A DNA stretch of 64,000 bases from Eutreptiella sp. 'Long Island Sound 2002' (lineage: Eukaryota > Euglenozoa > Euglenophyceae > Eutreptiales > Eutreptiaceae): assembly GCA_964036045.1 (NCBI GenBank), contig OZ038392.1:21416090-21480089 (forward strand), given 5' to 3'. Shown piece by piece: positions 21,729-33,197 of the stretch (positions are counted from its first letter, which is position 1; each line of letters opens with the position of its first letter). The notes under the pieces were generated by a model that saw only the letters and a list, made by a program, of their open reading frames with translations, made no database searches and was not told where the DNA came from. The position numbers and the translations under genes were made by a program.

Positions 21729-21949
21729 TGTACCCTTCGTGAACCGGCCGTTGGAATCCGAGATTCACGGTACCGTGAATTTCACCTATTTTTGCTGTGT
21801 TTTGCTCGTAACTTGGTGCTATCGTGTGCTTTTGTCGTGCTATCTTCGCCCAAAGTAAGATCCAACAAATGTGTGCAATTTACAGTTTTGAAGTAGCCGC
21901 ATGGTTCAACACATTTGGTGAGATCGCCGTGAATGTAAAATTCACGCAC

Positions 21950-22085
21950 CCAAATTCACGCATAAATTCACGCTAGATTCACAGATTCACGAGAATGTGA
22001 AATTCGCACGAATTTCGTACGAATTCGTACGAATTTCGTACGAATTTCGGGCGAATTTCTTGCGAACTCGTACGAATCGGCCTGA
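21950..22085. repeat. X-family palindromes near the left end of Y
   Basis: TTCACGC units followed by GAAATTCGTACGAATTTC-type units, mirrored at 30215-30340 at the matching end of X. Confidence 0.85.
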
Positions 22086-22089
22086 ATTT

Positions 22090-22860
22090 TGTCTTGTCAC
22101 TGCTATTTGTTGCACACATTGGATATTGAAAAATTTCGTTTTGTAGATCCCTAGATACACGCTAGCAAGCACAATTTCGTTCCAGCCTAAAACGACATCG
22201 CGAGGGCGTTCTACCCTACAACATCTAGCTAGAACGTAGACTAGAACAGGAATCATTCTAGCCTAGATTTGTTCTACACTAGAACACACATACCAAATCA
22301 AACCATTATACACATTACACTTCTTATGCTTTGTTGCGTTGCTCACAAATTTGTTGGGAAGGGCATAGGTTATAGGTGATAGTGGATGCAGTGGTGGGGG
22401 GTCCATTGGGGTCAAACCATTGTTGCATTGCTCACACAGTTGTTGGGAAGGGCAAAGGTGATAGTTGCTAGTAGATGCATGAGGGTGGGCCGGGGGGGTC
22501 CATTGGGTCAAACCATAGGAGCGTAATCAACCACGTCTAGTGTTGGGAGGGGGGGGGGGGGGCAAGGAGACCCCCACTTACACCTGATGTGGGGTTAGGA
22601 GGGTGTCTTGCTTGTTGCAGTGCGGTTAAGGTTAGGGAGGGTACTCCTTTTCTCTTCACAGGTTCTTTCTACTGTTTGATTCTTCGATGTCGGCTCTTCC
22701 AAGCTTCTCGCCTGCAGCTGGGTAGAAGAGTTGGATTGTTCACCCACCAACAGGGATCGTGACACGTGTTCACACGCCATGGGGTAGCAGCATCCGTGTT
22801 CATGGCTCCGTGCGATTGGGTGCATCCAGACCGAGGTATGTTGCGTGTAGTTGTTTCGTG
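22090..22860. other. Y interior, no gene seen
   Basis: Contains a roughly 70-bp duplication (GTTGCTCACA...GTTGGGAAGGGCA at 22330-22370 and 22425-22460) and a G13 run near 22549. No coding frame is supported. Confidence 0.45.
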
Positions 22861-22870
22861 CTGCCACATA

Positions 22871-22871
<1 letters not shown>

Positions 22872-22952
<81 letters not shown>
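22872..22952. repeat. (GT)n microsatellite
   Basis: About 40 uninterrupted GT units, with shorter GT-rich tracts to 23140. Open frames across it encode only Cys-Val or His-Thr repeats and are not genes. Confidence 0.97.
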
Positions 22953-22955
<3 letters not shown>

Positions 22956-23139
22956 CCTCGGGAACTGTGGTGCATGAAATAAGGGGTGGCCCCCCAGTGA
23001 TCGACCAGGGGGGGCGCCAGCCCCCCCGGGAGCTTCTTTGGATATTGCGGTACATGAAAGAAGGGGGGCCCCCCTCCTCTTGTGTGTGTGTGTGTGTGTG
23101 TCTGTGCGGTGTGTGTGTGTGTGTACATTGCTGCACTGT

Positions 23140-23445
23140 ATGTGCGTGTGGGTGCCGGGGGGGCAGGTATAGGGAAATGTGTGTGGGTGTGGGGACTTCG
23201 GTACATGCATAGGTGGTGTTGGTGTGGCTCTTCTGCCAGTGTCCTGCAAAAATGGTCCGAAATTCGTACGAAGTTCGCACGAAATTCGTACGAAATTCGT
23301 GCGAATTTCGTACGAATTTCGTACGAATTTCGTCCCTCAAGTACCGTGAATACGTACCGTGAATGTGGTTGTTACGAATTTTGTACGAATTTCGTACCAA
23401 ATTCGTACGAATTTCGTACGAATTTCGCACGAAGTTCAAACAATT
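23140..23445. repeat. Left arm of Y's internal inverted duplication, with X palindromes
   Basis: The stretch with ATAGGTGGTGTTGGTGTGGC and TGTCCTGCAAAAATGG recurs inverted at 31289-31337, with the AATTCGTACG cluster on the inner side in each case. X separates the two arms. Confidence 0.8.
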
Positions 23446-24006
23446 TGCATGAATTTGTGTCATTTTTGTGTGTGTGTGGGTGTGCCTGGTCGGAGGGGTT
23501 GTTGTTTGTGTGGGCGTGGGGGCATGGTGTGCGTGCCTGGGTGATATGTGTGTACCCTTCGTGAACGGCCGTTAAGTGGCCGTTTGAATAATTGCGTGAA
23601 TTTCACGTGAATTTACCCAAATTTTGAGGTTTTTGGGGGAAAATGCCATATTCTTGGTTCATTTCAAGGGCTTTGAGGGGCCAAAATTCCTCCCCTAGCT
23701 TTGTTACGCATCATCCAATGAAAGTCCCGCCCCAAAAGCATGCATCATGACCGCACCGTGCCCAAAACGAGAGGTGCCGGAACCCGGCAAGCCTGTAGCC
23801 GATTCACGGCCGTGAATTCACGTGAATTCGTACGAAATTCGTACGAAATTCGTACGAATTTCGTATGAATTTCACGTGAATTCACGTGATTTTACACAAA
23901 TGTTACCGGTGTGCACCCCCTGATTTGTCCTCACACCCCTAGTAAGCCCCCCAGCATGCACCCCGGTCACAGGCATGCTACAATGGTCTGGGTTCGTAAG
24001 GTGATC

Positions 24007-25770
24007 TCATGTCCGTCTCTTGCGGCACCGGAACCGCCGCTGTAGAGTCTGAAGGTGCTGCATGTCGGTTAGGAGCCGTCTTCGTGTGCGGCTTGCATAC
24101 GTTTGTACACTTATGGGCCCTTGCCCATGTTGATCTCTCTTGGTCGCATCCCACCCATGCAACCAAAGGCTATCGTCAATGGTGTGGTTGTCCACAACCA
24201 CTTGCACCCCTATTCTCCCCCGGAGGAGGCTTAGGCCCCCGCTGTTGCGCAACATGCGCTTCAGCCTCCGGTGACTTCCCTCCATGGCAAAGCAGGAGAA
24301 CTTTGACAAGATTCTCCACTTCTTTGCAAAATAATACATGTGGTGGATCCAAAGATGCGTCCACAGAAGTTTGCCCCACTGGAGCTCATTGTCGGCAGCG
24401 CCCATGGCTATGCTATGGTTCCGGAGCCGCCCCAAGTCGGCCCCGGAGAACCATGCGGAACGCCACGCGTATACACACATGCTTGCAAAATTCTCCCACC
24501 ACGTTTTGCACACCGACTCCCAACTTTTTCCCCCTACTTGATGCTGCCTCACACTAGGCTGCTCTAGGCAAGCATCTATTATCTTCTCCCAACCCCTATT
24601 CCGCATGAAATGGATGGCAGCAGCACACTCCATCCTCACCTTCCCCTTGCTGTTTGCCTTGTCATTATTTAATGAGGCACGGGTGCAAGTTCGTGCAGCA
24701 AGCCGTGCCTCATCTAGAACCGGTTGCAGCATGGTGCGTGCCACAGTGGCCGGTGCCTTCCCTGTCAATTGTACAACTAGGTCCCGTGTCCCGTTGACTG
24801 CACACAACAGGACACGAAGGACCCCATGGAGGCCATAATCAGGCACTCGCCTATCACCCGTAATGGTCCTATATATAGCATTTATGGCAACGGCTGGTTC
24901 CCAGTTGCCGTCTATCGCACTTGCTGTGCCAAAGGTAGCAAGGCGCAGAGCACGGTTACACATGCAGACCCAACACACAGTGGCACCAGGGGATTCTGCC
25001 TTCCAGTTTTGGCAGCCCGCCATGAGCACCTGTGCCTTACCATCTGCACACAGAAAAAAAAGGGACTGCCTATCGTTCCCTGCCGTATCCTTAAAACTTA
25101 CGGTTGCGGCCTTGCGCAACTCATCATCAAAATCAATTTCCTGGGAGGCCGCGTAGAGGGTCTCCCACTTTTCACTGCCCCCTAGTAGCCACCAACTAGA
25201 TAGTTGGTTGGGGCTGGCGGTGCCACCAAGCGTGCAATGGACGTAAGAGGCCTCATGCCTCGATGTACCGTCCACCGCAATGGGCAACCAATGCAGCCGT
25301 CGGTCCCCGGGCTGCATGATGGCCGAGGGTGGGGGTGGTCGACACTTGAATAGGTGGCCGATGCGGTCAGGTAGGTAGCAGGCCGCACCATTGATGGCCG
25401 TGTCGTCACCCGTATAGGCAGTGAACGCCCGGGACTCCGGCAACGCTAGCTGCCGAAGCATGCCGTACACCTGGTCCCATACCACACCGTACGTCATGCT
25501 CCCCACTAGGTACCGGGACTCCGTCCTAGAGAGGTGCAATGACCGGATCCTCCAGACGGCCATGATCAACCTCTCCTCCTGGGTGGGCTCGGGCTGGACG
25601 GTGGCTACAATTCTTGTTTCGGGGGTAAGCACTATTTGCCCCGTGTCGGGCAGGTACTTGACGGTGTAGGGTGCTGCAAGCTCCTTGGTAACAACCTCCT
25701 GGAGCTCTTGTAGGCGCCGCCGTCGTGTACGATCCGCTAGCAGATGGAATGGCTCCTTGGGCCGTGGCAT
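24007..25770 (-). CDS. Transposase-like protein of X (587 aa)
   Basis: Full-length, same length as the X' protein with scattered substitutions. Start ATG 25770 lies just downstream of the acceptor CATTCTACAG; stop is TGA. Candidate DDE residues are as in X': VDGTSRHEAS, CADGKAQVL and AMEGSHRRLKR, with CWVC and DYGLHG between. The open frame, despite flanking decayed elements, suggests recent activity or recent acquisition (inference). A gene upstream on the same strand (coiled coil) ends about 0.65 kb away across a palindrome-filled spacer, so the two may be spliced together or transcribed separately. Confidence 0.8.
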   Translation of the reverse strand: MPRPKEPFHLLADRTRRRRLQELQEVVTKELAAPYTVKYLPDTGQIVLTPETRIVATVQPEPTQEERLIMAVWRIRSLHLSRTESRYLVGSMTYGVVWDQVYGMLRQLALPESRAFTAYTGDDTAINGAACYLPDRIGHLFKCRPPPPSAIMQPGDRRLHWLPIAVDGTSRHEASYVHCTLGGTASPNQLSSWWLLGGSEKWETLYAASQEIDFDDELRKAATVSFKDTAGNDRQSLFFLCADGKAQVLMAGCQNWKAESPGATVCWVCMCNRALRLATFGTASAIDGNWEPAVAINAIYRTITGDRRVPDYGLHGVLRVLLCAVNGTRDLVVQLTGKAPATVARTMLQPVLDEARLAARTCTRASLNNDKANSKGKVRMECAAAIHFMRNRGWEKIIDACLEQPSVRQHQVGGKSWESVCKTWWENFASMCVYAWRSAWFSGADLGRLRNHSIAMGAADNELQWGKLLWTHLWIHHMYYFAKKWRILSKFSCFAMEGSHRRLKRMLRNSGGLSLLRGRIGVQVVVDNHTIDDSLWLHGWDATKRDQHGQGPISVQTYASRTRRRLLTDMQHLQTLQRRFRCRKRRT

Positions 25771-25859
25771 GGTGTGAGATACAAGACCTGTAGAATGGGG
25801 AGGCAGTCATCGCAAAGTTTCTACCATCCCCCTCCCGCAGACAACTCTCTCAACTGTGA

Positions 25860-26050
25860 TTCGGATGCAATTTCGAGAAATTCACATAAATTCGCACGAA
25901 ATTCGTATGAAATTCGTACGAAATTCGTACGAATTTCACGTGAATAGAAATGTGTGAATATTCTGAAAATGTGAAATTCGTACGAAATTCGTACGAAATT
26001 CGTACGAATTTCGTACGAATTTCACGCGAATTTCACATGACTGTCACAGA
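25860..26050. repeat. X-family palindromes between coiled-coil and transposase exons
   Basis: Units of GAAATTCGTACGAATTTC and CACGTGAAT, the counterpart of 721-890 in X'. Confidence 0.85.
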
Positions 26051-26419
26051 ATTTCTGCCAAAGCCTTCACCTTCTGCCCTCGTTGACCCTCACAAAGCAA
26101 GCTCAGGATGGTGCTCATGGGTTATCACACACCCAGTCCAGTGGCTGTCATTCCGGCTGTCACTCAGCCAGCAGTGTAACACGTCAAGGGGGCATAGCAT
26201 ACCCCAAATAAAATACAAACAGTGCCGCAGAAAAAATCGCAAACAGGTCACGGGGCACACCGTACTTCAATTAATGTACAAACAGTGCTGCAGAAAATTT
26301 CGCACAGTGGGGGGGGAGTACCCCACATATCGGTCAAACTGCCCATGCTTTGGGGGGGGGGGGCAGGATAACATTCGTCGTGGTTAGAAAGGACACGTGG
26401 TCCGGAGGGTAAAGGGTCA

Positions 26420-27937
26420 GCTACGCACCCCCCCCCCCTGGAGCAGAGCTCCGGCTAGCGGAGCCCTGGGAGCTCTGCTCCCCCACCGCCTCCACAAAGG
26501 AGGGGTCCATGGCCGCCGACGTGAGGCGGTGGGGGGGGTACTGCCGGCGCACGTCCTCCATTGCGGCAGTCACCTTGGGGGCGTCGGGGGCCACGCTGTC
26601 CACATCGACCTGCTGGCCACTGGCCATCATGGCCATCCGCAGGCCGGTGGACACTGCGGACATCTGGCCGGCGCATGCCTCGGCCTGGGCATGCCAGGCC
26701 TGTGCGCCGGCCAGGAGGTACCGGACACCGGCAGCACTGGCCCCCCCCCCTGTCACCCGGGGGGGCAGGGGCCTCGGCACCCTCAGCCCTCTCCACTGCC
26801 TCTGCTGGCTGTGCCGCTGGCTTTGCCTTGCGCAACGCCGCCACGTCGCGCTCAAGAGTCTTCACCTTGGAGGCCAGCCAGCCACGCTCCTTGGTGACGT
26901 CCGCCAACCGCGACTCGACGTCCCGCCTGTCCTCGTTGGCCCTGGACAGACGGGCCTCGAGGTCGCGGTTGGTGGCCTCCGCGCTGATGGCGCGTGCCTC
27001 CCACGCCCCCGCCCGCTGCTGGTCCACCCACTCCTGCACCACCCCCCTCTGCCCCCGCCCCCCCACCGGCTCCGCCTGCTCCGCCCGCACTGCCCGCTCC
27101 CGCTCCGCCGGGGTGGCCGTACGCGGGGCTTTGGGGGGGGGGGTGGGGCCCGTGTCCCCTTCGGGGCGCCCTTTGCGCTTGCGCGTTGGGGGGGGGGGGT
27201 TCGTCCTCCTCGACGTCAATGACGTCAACCCCCACCCCCATCTTCCGCTGCCTCCCCACATGGACGCGCATGGCAAGCCATGCCACGTCCACCTACTCCG
27301 GCCTCCGCTGCTCCCAACCCGTGAGCACATTCAGCCCAAAAACCCCAGCCGTCGTCACCGTCCCTGCCTCCCCGATCCCCGCCACCCCCGTCTGCACCCG
27401 CCAGTGCCCACTCACAAGCCGGTAGGCAAACATGCCCACCAGCTCCTGCCCCGCAGGCAGGTTGGTCCCCCCCCGGACCACAATGGGGCACGGGAAGGAG
27501 ATGCGGAGGGTGCCCTGCATCCCCCGCCACTCCAACACCATGTCCCAGACGGCACTCAGGTGCCGCTGCCGCCCATCCGGCCCCGGCGGCACCTGCTGGG
27601 TCCAGGCCGGATCCGGCTGCCTGGCGGCCAGCGTGACCCGGTCCAGGGGGGGGTCGTTGTGGGCGTCGCCCAACTCGTCGCGGGACGCCTGGGGCACCAC
27701 CACCTCGCGCGCCACATGCCCCCGGGCGGTGCTGGCCTCGCTGCCTCCCGAACGTCGAGAGCGCTGCGACCCCTCACTGCCCACACTGCCGGCCTCGCTT
27801 GGTGCCCGTCCACAGCCGGGCCGGTCGCCACCGGGGCCTTCGGCGGGCTCGGCGTGCTCCTCGGGCAATCGGGGCCGGGGCTTGTACTTGCGCTTGGTGT
27901 GGTGCCGAATATCCGGCGACCAAGCGGTGAACGGGAC
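26420..27937 (-). CDS. Exon 2 of X: coiled-coil protein
   Basis: The exon opens after acceptor CATCTGCATGCAG with VPFTAWSPDIRHHTKRKYKP, in phase with exon 1. A Pro/Ser/Arg-rich linker is followed by a small folded-looking region (WDMVLEWRGMQGTLRISF ... FAYRLVSGHWRVQTG). A TAG at 27293-27295 sits in the open frame (next residues VDVAWLAMRVHVGR). After an acidic IDVEEDE and a poly-Pro/poly-G tract (frame lost at 27190 and 27130) comes a clear coiled coil (RDLEARLSRANEDRRDVESR). The C-terminal block holds MSAVSTGLRMAMMASGQQVD. Homopolymer indels break the frame, so whether the copy is functional depends on sequence accuracy. It may oligomerise or bridge the oxygenase and transposase (inference). 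Confidence 0.65.
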
Positions 27938-28230
27938 CTGCATGCAGATGTGGGGAGGTGTGCCAGGCACAAATTGAGAAAGGGGGAGTGGACACGAGGC
28001 AATGCAAGAGCAAAAGGAGCAAATTGGACGAAATTCACAGAAATTCGTACGAAATTCGTACGAATTTCGTACGAATTTCATGCGAATTTCACATTTGAGA
28101 AAATTCAAACAAATTTATTCACGTGAAACTCGTACGAAATTCGTACGAATTTCGTACGAATTTCGTACGAATTTCACGTGAATTTCGTCCAATTTGCCAA
28201 TACACAAAGCAAACACACAAGCAAGCACAC
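27938..28230 (-). other. Intron 1 of X, filled with X palindromes
   Basis: Donor CTGCAAG|GTGTGC (minus strand), acceptor CATGCAG|GTCCCG, phase 0, 293 bp. It contains two clusters of AATTCGTACGAATT (28025-28090 and 28125-28190). The position, directly after a Cys-rich CPCDCK, matches the introns of C (after CSCSEK) and B (after CPCHQ). Confidence 0.85.
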
Positions 28231-30150
28231 CTTGCAGTCGCATGGGCAAGTGATGCTCCATGCCCCGGTCCTTGCGCACTTGGGCGAGCGCCACGCTGGG
28301 ACCGTGTTAACCAAGTGCCACAGCGTGGTCGGCCGACCCGGGGGGGCAATGCCGGACAAGGCGAAGTGGACCTCCGACTCCGCGTCGACATCGCCCCCCT
28401 TGCACACCTCCAGCTGATGCACGCTGCCCACGAAGAACAGCATGCACTGGGGGCCGACCTCGATGACGGCGAGGTCGGAGGCCGGGGCCGACCGGGAGAT
28501 GAAGGTGGGGTGGAGGGGGCAGGTGGGGGGGCCTGCCGGGAGCGTCTCGGGGGGGTCGGCGAAGAGGGCCTGGGCAGCCTCCCCCTCCCACAACCCCACC
28601 CTCCCAACCGCCCCTTTCCCCACCCACAGCACCTGGTCCACGCTGGGGAGGTCCCAGCTGGACAAATCCCCAGCAACGTCCAGGGCCTCCTTGCGGGGGG
28701 CGGCGTCCAAGTGTGTGGTGTTGGGCTGGTGGTGTTTGTGTCGGGGGTCGGGGCTCCACAAGTTAAAAAGAGCCCCCTGCAGCCCATCCTTGGCGTCGGG
28801 GAGGGCAGGCAATCCATGATGGCGGCTGGTGGCCACCATCAGCAGCATGTCCCCCCGATGCAGCTGAACGGTGTCCCAGCGCGCCTCCCCCGCCTCCCCC
28901 AGGGCCGTCCCCGCCTGCACCGCCACCTGGTAGTCCTCTGACAAGCAGAGGAAGCTACTCAGGTGGCAGTCCCCCACCTCCCTGTCGTGGGGGGGGAGGA
29001 CCTCGGGGTGGGTGGCCACGTCGGTGTGGGGGAGCTGCGGCCCACTCCCGACACTGGCCACAATGACGCTGCCCGGCGTCATTGGGTGGAGGTCCCCAAC
29101 CCCAGGGACACTTTCGGTGAGGTGGGGGTGGAACTTCTTGAAGAGAGGCACCCCCACCCCCGACCCCAAGGTGCTCTTGCTTTGCCACCGGCGGGGGAGC
29201 GCAGGATCCTTGGCCTGCTCCTCACTCCGCGCGGCGTTGAAAAGGAGCTCAAAATTCTTTGCGACGACTTTTTCGTCGCCGCTGCCCCACGCCTTCATCA
29301 CCTTGTTCCACCCCACCTCACAATCCCGTGCCTCCACAAGCCCCCGAAGCACAATGTAGCCGTTCCCATCAACAAAGTTGAGGGGCGGCTGAGAGGGGCC
29401 AACCCTGTCGGGGGCGGGGTCAGGGCTGCCCGTCACCCCATGAGGGGGGTCGGGAAGGGGTTCGGTGCGGAGGGGGGGTTCACTCGAAATGAAGGGGGGG
29501 GCGCATGAGGCACCACGGTACCATTGCAAAGAAGTTGTGCTGTACAAGGTGGGGTGGGTGACGTCGGGGACGTGCACCTGGGGGGGGATGGTGGGATGGA
29601 AAGGGGCGACGCCCAAATCATCCCACCACCGGGGGTTGGCAAGATGCCAAGAAAAGGGGAAAAAAGAGTGGCGTGCTGGTGCACCTGCAGCAAGATCCTG
29701 CAGGCACACCATATCGCAGTGGGGGGGGGTGTGGACGAGGTTAGTGGTGGGGTACACCTGGACGTGGGCGTCCTTAGGCTTCCCCACAGGGTTATTCCTC
29801 ATCGAGTTGAGGAGCTGGTCAACACTGGAGGGGAGAGGGGTTAGATGGAGAAATTTGAGGTCGGGGAGTGGACGGCGCAGTTCCCTCCACAGGTTTGTGG
29901 CCCATCCCCTCCCCCCGAGGTAGCTGTTGCGGGTGGGGCTGCGCATGTCGATGTGGATGACATCGGGGGAGGGGTCGAGGGAGGCTGCCCAGCCCACGAT
30001 GTCATCCACCCTCAGTGCCTCCGACTCGTACGTTGCCTCCTCCAATTGATGGTGGGCAACGGGGAGGGCTTGGTAATGGGCGAGGGTGTCGGCTGCGGGG
30101 TCGGGGCGAGAGGCCAGGCTGGCGAGCTGCGACATAGTCTGCTGGGACAT
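28231..30150 (-). CDS. Exon 1 of X: 2OG-Fe(II) dioxygenase-like protein
   Basis: 640 codons from ATG 30150 (MSQQTMSQLAS) to the splice donor. The N-terminal half carries PDVTHPTLYST (also in C). A PhyH-like opening (GYIVLRGLVE) leads to the metal-binding signature QLPHTDVA (His375, Asp377) and distal His at about 444-445 (ATSRHHGLP). These are the elements of a double-stranded beta-helix, at nearly the same residue numbers as in C and B. The usual 2OG-binding Arg is not obvious. The C terminus ends CPCDCK at the intron. Members of this fold hydroxylate protein, small-molecule or nucleic-acid substrates; action on DNA is inferred only from the transposon context. Confidence 0.7.
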
Positions 30151-30214
30151 TGTCAAAAGAGAATGCGAAGAAAGGCTTTGAGAGCTGTGAGAAAGCGAAA
30201 CAGTGGAAATGAGG

Positions 30215-30345
30215 GTAAGATCGTACGAAATTCGTACGAATTTCGTACGAATTTCGTGCGAATTTCACATTCTGTGAATCTGTGAATCTAGCGTGAATTT
30301 CTGCGTGAATTTAGGTGCGTGAATTTTACATTCACGCAAATCTCA
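30215..30345. repeat. X-family palindromes at the dioxygenase end of X
   Basis: GAAATTCGTACGAATTTC units followed by TTCACG-type units, 5' of the dioxygenase start (minus). Mirrored near 21.95-22.08 kb in Y. Confidence 0.85.
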
Positions 30346-30535
30346 CCAAATGTGTTAAACCATGCGGGGACTTTAAACCTCTAAATTGCACACATTTGTT
30401 GGATCTTACTTTGGGCGAAGGTAGCATGACAAAAGCACACGATAGCACCAAGTTACGAGCAAAACACAGCAAAATTGGGTGAAATTCACGGCACCGTGAA
30501 TCTCGGACTCAAACGGCCGGTTCACGAAGGGTACA

Positions 30536-31160
30536 TGCATGCATTAGTGGTTCTTGGGTTCTTGGGTGGTTTTGTTGAATCATGCGGGACAATACTTTTG
30601 TGTTGTTTGTAGTTTGTGACTGTCTGTCGTTTGTGTTTGGTGCTGCTGATTGTCATTATGTGTGTGTAATGCCTGCCTTTCGACTGTGTTGGTATCGCTG
30701 TTTTGCTTGCTGCTTGTTGTGCTTCGTCTGTCTGCTGCTCCTCACTGGTGACTATTGCTGATGACCTGACTGTGTTGTTCTTCTGTGTTGTTGTTGTGTT
30801 GCTGTGCTGTGTGCTATGAGTGGGTGTGGATGGTTGGATGGGTGGCTGCCTGTTGTTGAATCATGTGGGACAATACTTTTGTGATGTTTGTTGCTGATTG
30901 TCATGATGTGTGTGTAATGCCTGCTTTTCGGTTGGTAACGTTGTTTTGCTTGCTGCTTGTTGTGCTTCGTCTGTCTGCTGCTTGGTGACCGTTGCTGATG
31001 ACCTGACTGTGTTGTTCTTCTGTGTTGTGGTGTTGCTGTGCTGTGTGATATGGGCTGACTGTGTTGTTCTTCTGTGTTGTTGTTGTGTTGCTGTGCTGTG
31101 TGCTATGGGTGCTATGTGTGTTTGTTCTGCACAAAACTGATACAAATATATGCAAATTGG
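30536..31160. other. Y interior: diverged tandem duplication
   Basis: A block of about 280 bp (GTTGTTTGTAG... to GCTGTGTGCTATG) at 30590-30830 recurs at 30860-31115. It is rich in TGTTGT, and no gene is supported. Confidence 0.6.
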
Positions 31161-31399
31161 TCGAAATTCGTACGAATTTCGTAACAACCACATTCACGGT
31201 ACACTTTGGGGACGAATTTCGTACGAAATTCGCACGAAATTCACACGAATTTCGTACGAATTTCGCACGAATTTCATGCGAATTTCGTACCATTTTTGCA
31301 GGACACTGGCAGAAGAGCCACGCCAACACCACCTATGCAATAACGAAGTCCCCACACCCACACACATTTCCCTGTACCTGCCCCCCCCCCCCCCACGGC

Positions 31400-31440
<41 letters not shown>

Positions 31441-31450
31441 GACACACACA
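31160..31450. repeat. Right arm of Y's inverted duplication, X palindromes and (CA)n
   Basis: Inverse of 23140-23445, including CCATTTTTGCAGGACACTGG. (CA)n tracts start at 31398. Confidence 0.8.
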
Positions 31451-31595
31451 CACCCATGCACAAACACACACATACCCTCAATGAAAGCAAACAGCCCCCC
31501 ACTCGACCCACACCCACACACTGCCCGCCCACACACCCTCATACGTACCTGGACAGTGGATGTGTCACGGTTAGATGTTTAGGGGGGGGGGGTTC

Positions 31596-31627
<32 letters not shown>

Positions 31628-32166
31628 TCTGCCTGTGTTTGTGGATGGGTTTCTGCGGATGTGTGTGTGTGTGTGTGGGTGGGTGGGTCGTTGTGTCCAT
31701 GTGTAGTTGGGTGTCCGGTTGTGTGTGTTTGTGTGTATGCGCGTGTTGGTGTGAGGTGCGGGAAGGGTGTGTCTGTATGTTTGTGTGTGTGTGCACATGT
31801 GTGTGTATGGCTTGTGCGTATATCTGGTTTGGTGCTCCTCACATCCTCACCCTCCCCACACACACAGGCGCACACCCACACCCATAACCAAAAAGACAGT
31901 CATACACCCCCCCCCCCCTGCCACGTACCATCAATAAAAGCAAAGAGCCCCCCACTCGACCCACACCCACACACCGCCCGCCTGCACACCCTCATACGTA
32001 CCTGGACAGTGCATGTGTCACGGTTAAATGTTTAGGGGGGTGATTCTGCGTGTGTGTATGCGTATGGTTTGTGCGGATGCGTGTATGTGGGTCGGTGTGT
32101 CCATGTGTAGTTGGGTGTGTGGTTGTGTGTCTTTGTGTGTGCGCGTGTGTTGGTGTGAGGTGCGGG

Positions 32167-32198
<32 letters not shown>

Positions 32199-32422
32199 AA
32201 GGCTTGTGCGTATATGTGCATGGTTTGGTGCTCCTCACATCCTCACAGATAGTCGTACATGTACCCCCCCCCCCCACACACACCCACATGCCATTAGTGG
32301 AATCGCCCTGCCACCCCACCCACACCCACACACTGCCCAGCCACACATACGCACACACACCTGCATAGTGGATGTGTCGTGGTTAGGTGTGTGGGGCGGG
32401 ATCATTGTGGGTGTGTCTATGT

Positions 32423-32453
<31 letters not shown>

Positions 32454-32820
32454 GATTGGTTTGTGCGCGCGGGAGGGTGTTTGTGTGTGGGTGTGTATCC
32501 ATGGGTCCGTGGTTGTGTGTGTGGGTGTGTGGGTGTTGGTGTGAGGTTTGGGACGGGTTTGTGTGCGTATGTGGTCGGGTGGCCCCCACATCCTCACACA
32601 CACCAACACACAGACGCACGCCCGCACGTAGAAACAAACAGGAAGTCACGCATCCACCCACATGCAAACCCAACCATACAACCATACACAAACCCACACA
32701 AACCCACACACCCCACACAAAGGCACACCCACACACATGTGCACATGTTGCCTGTAGCTAGGGTGCCTGCAGGGGTGTTTGGGGGGGAGGTACCCCGGGT
32801 GTTAGGACAAATGAGGGGGT
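31450..32820. repeat. TG/CA-rich tandem region of Y
   Basis: Three related blocks of about 400 bp (starts near 31.54, 32.01 and 32.36 kb) share CATACGTACCTGGACAGTG, GTGTCACGGTTA and TCCATGTGTAGTTGGGTGT. These are tandem duplicates of a TG-rich unit. Open frames are repeat artefacts. Confidence 0.8.
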
Positions 32821-33197
32821 GCACAAGGGTGAAATTTGTATGAATTCACGTGAAATCACTTGAAATTCGTACGAAATTCGTACGAAATTCGTGCGAATTT
32901 CGTACGAATTTCGTACGAATTCACGTGAATTCACGGCCGTGAATCGGCTACAGGCTTGCCGGGTTTCGGCACCTCTCGTTTTGGGCACGGTTCGGACATG
33001 ATGGATGCTTTTGGGGCGGGACCTTCATTGGATGATGCGTAACGAAGCTAGGGGAGGAATTTTGGCCCCTCAAATCCCTCGGAATGAACCAATAATATGG
33101 CATTTCCCCCCAAAAACCTCAAAATTTGGGTAAATTCACGTGAAATTCACGCAATTATTCAAACGGCCACTTAACGGCCGTTCACGAAGGGTACATT

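Larger units (their letters stand above)
23551..30535 (-). mobile_element. DNA transposon X, nearly complete three-gene element
   Basis: Ends TGTACCCTTCGTGAAC-GGCCGTT at 23551 and its inverse (with one extra C) ending at 30535. TG flanks both sides. At 6985 bp it is the best-preserved element here: dioxygenase-like exon, coiled-coil exon, then transposase, all on minus. It sits in Y, a member of the same family. Confidence 0.9.
21729..33195. mobile_element. DNA transposon Y, X family, non-autonomous
   Basis: Left end TGTACCCTTCGTGAACCGGCC (21729 on), right end GGCCGTTCACGAAGGGTACA (to 33195), flanked by TT on both sides. B has the empty site (GCCCTTTTGCG at 53083-53093), so the 2-bp duplication is confirmed. 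Without X (23551-30535) it is about 4.5 kb and carries no gene, only X-family palindromes, TG/CA tracts and an internal inverted duplication (about 23.1-23.45 kb against 31.16-31.40 kb). Confidence 0.9.

Noticed and set aside
22860-23140. Cys-Val and His-Thr repeat proteins across the GT tract
   Set aside because: Open frames here only reflect the dinucleotide repeat on both strands.
24007-25770. Assignment of the transposase to KDZ (Kyakuja/Dileera/Zisupton)
   Set aside because: The link of oxygenases with KDZ elements suggested it, but I do not see the KDZ Cys-cluster signatures, and the 2-bp duplication differs from the 8 bp reported for Zisupton.
26561-28126. 521-codon plus-strand frame opposite X exon 2
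   Set aside because: A GC-rich shadow frame (Pro/Arg/His-rich, antisense to the conserved coiled-coil exon), with no support from the sister copy.
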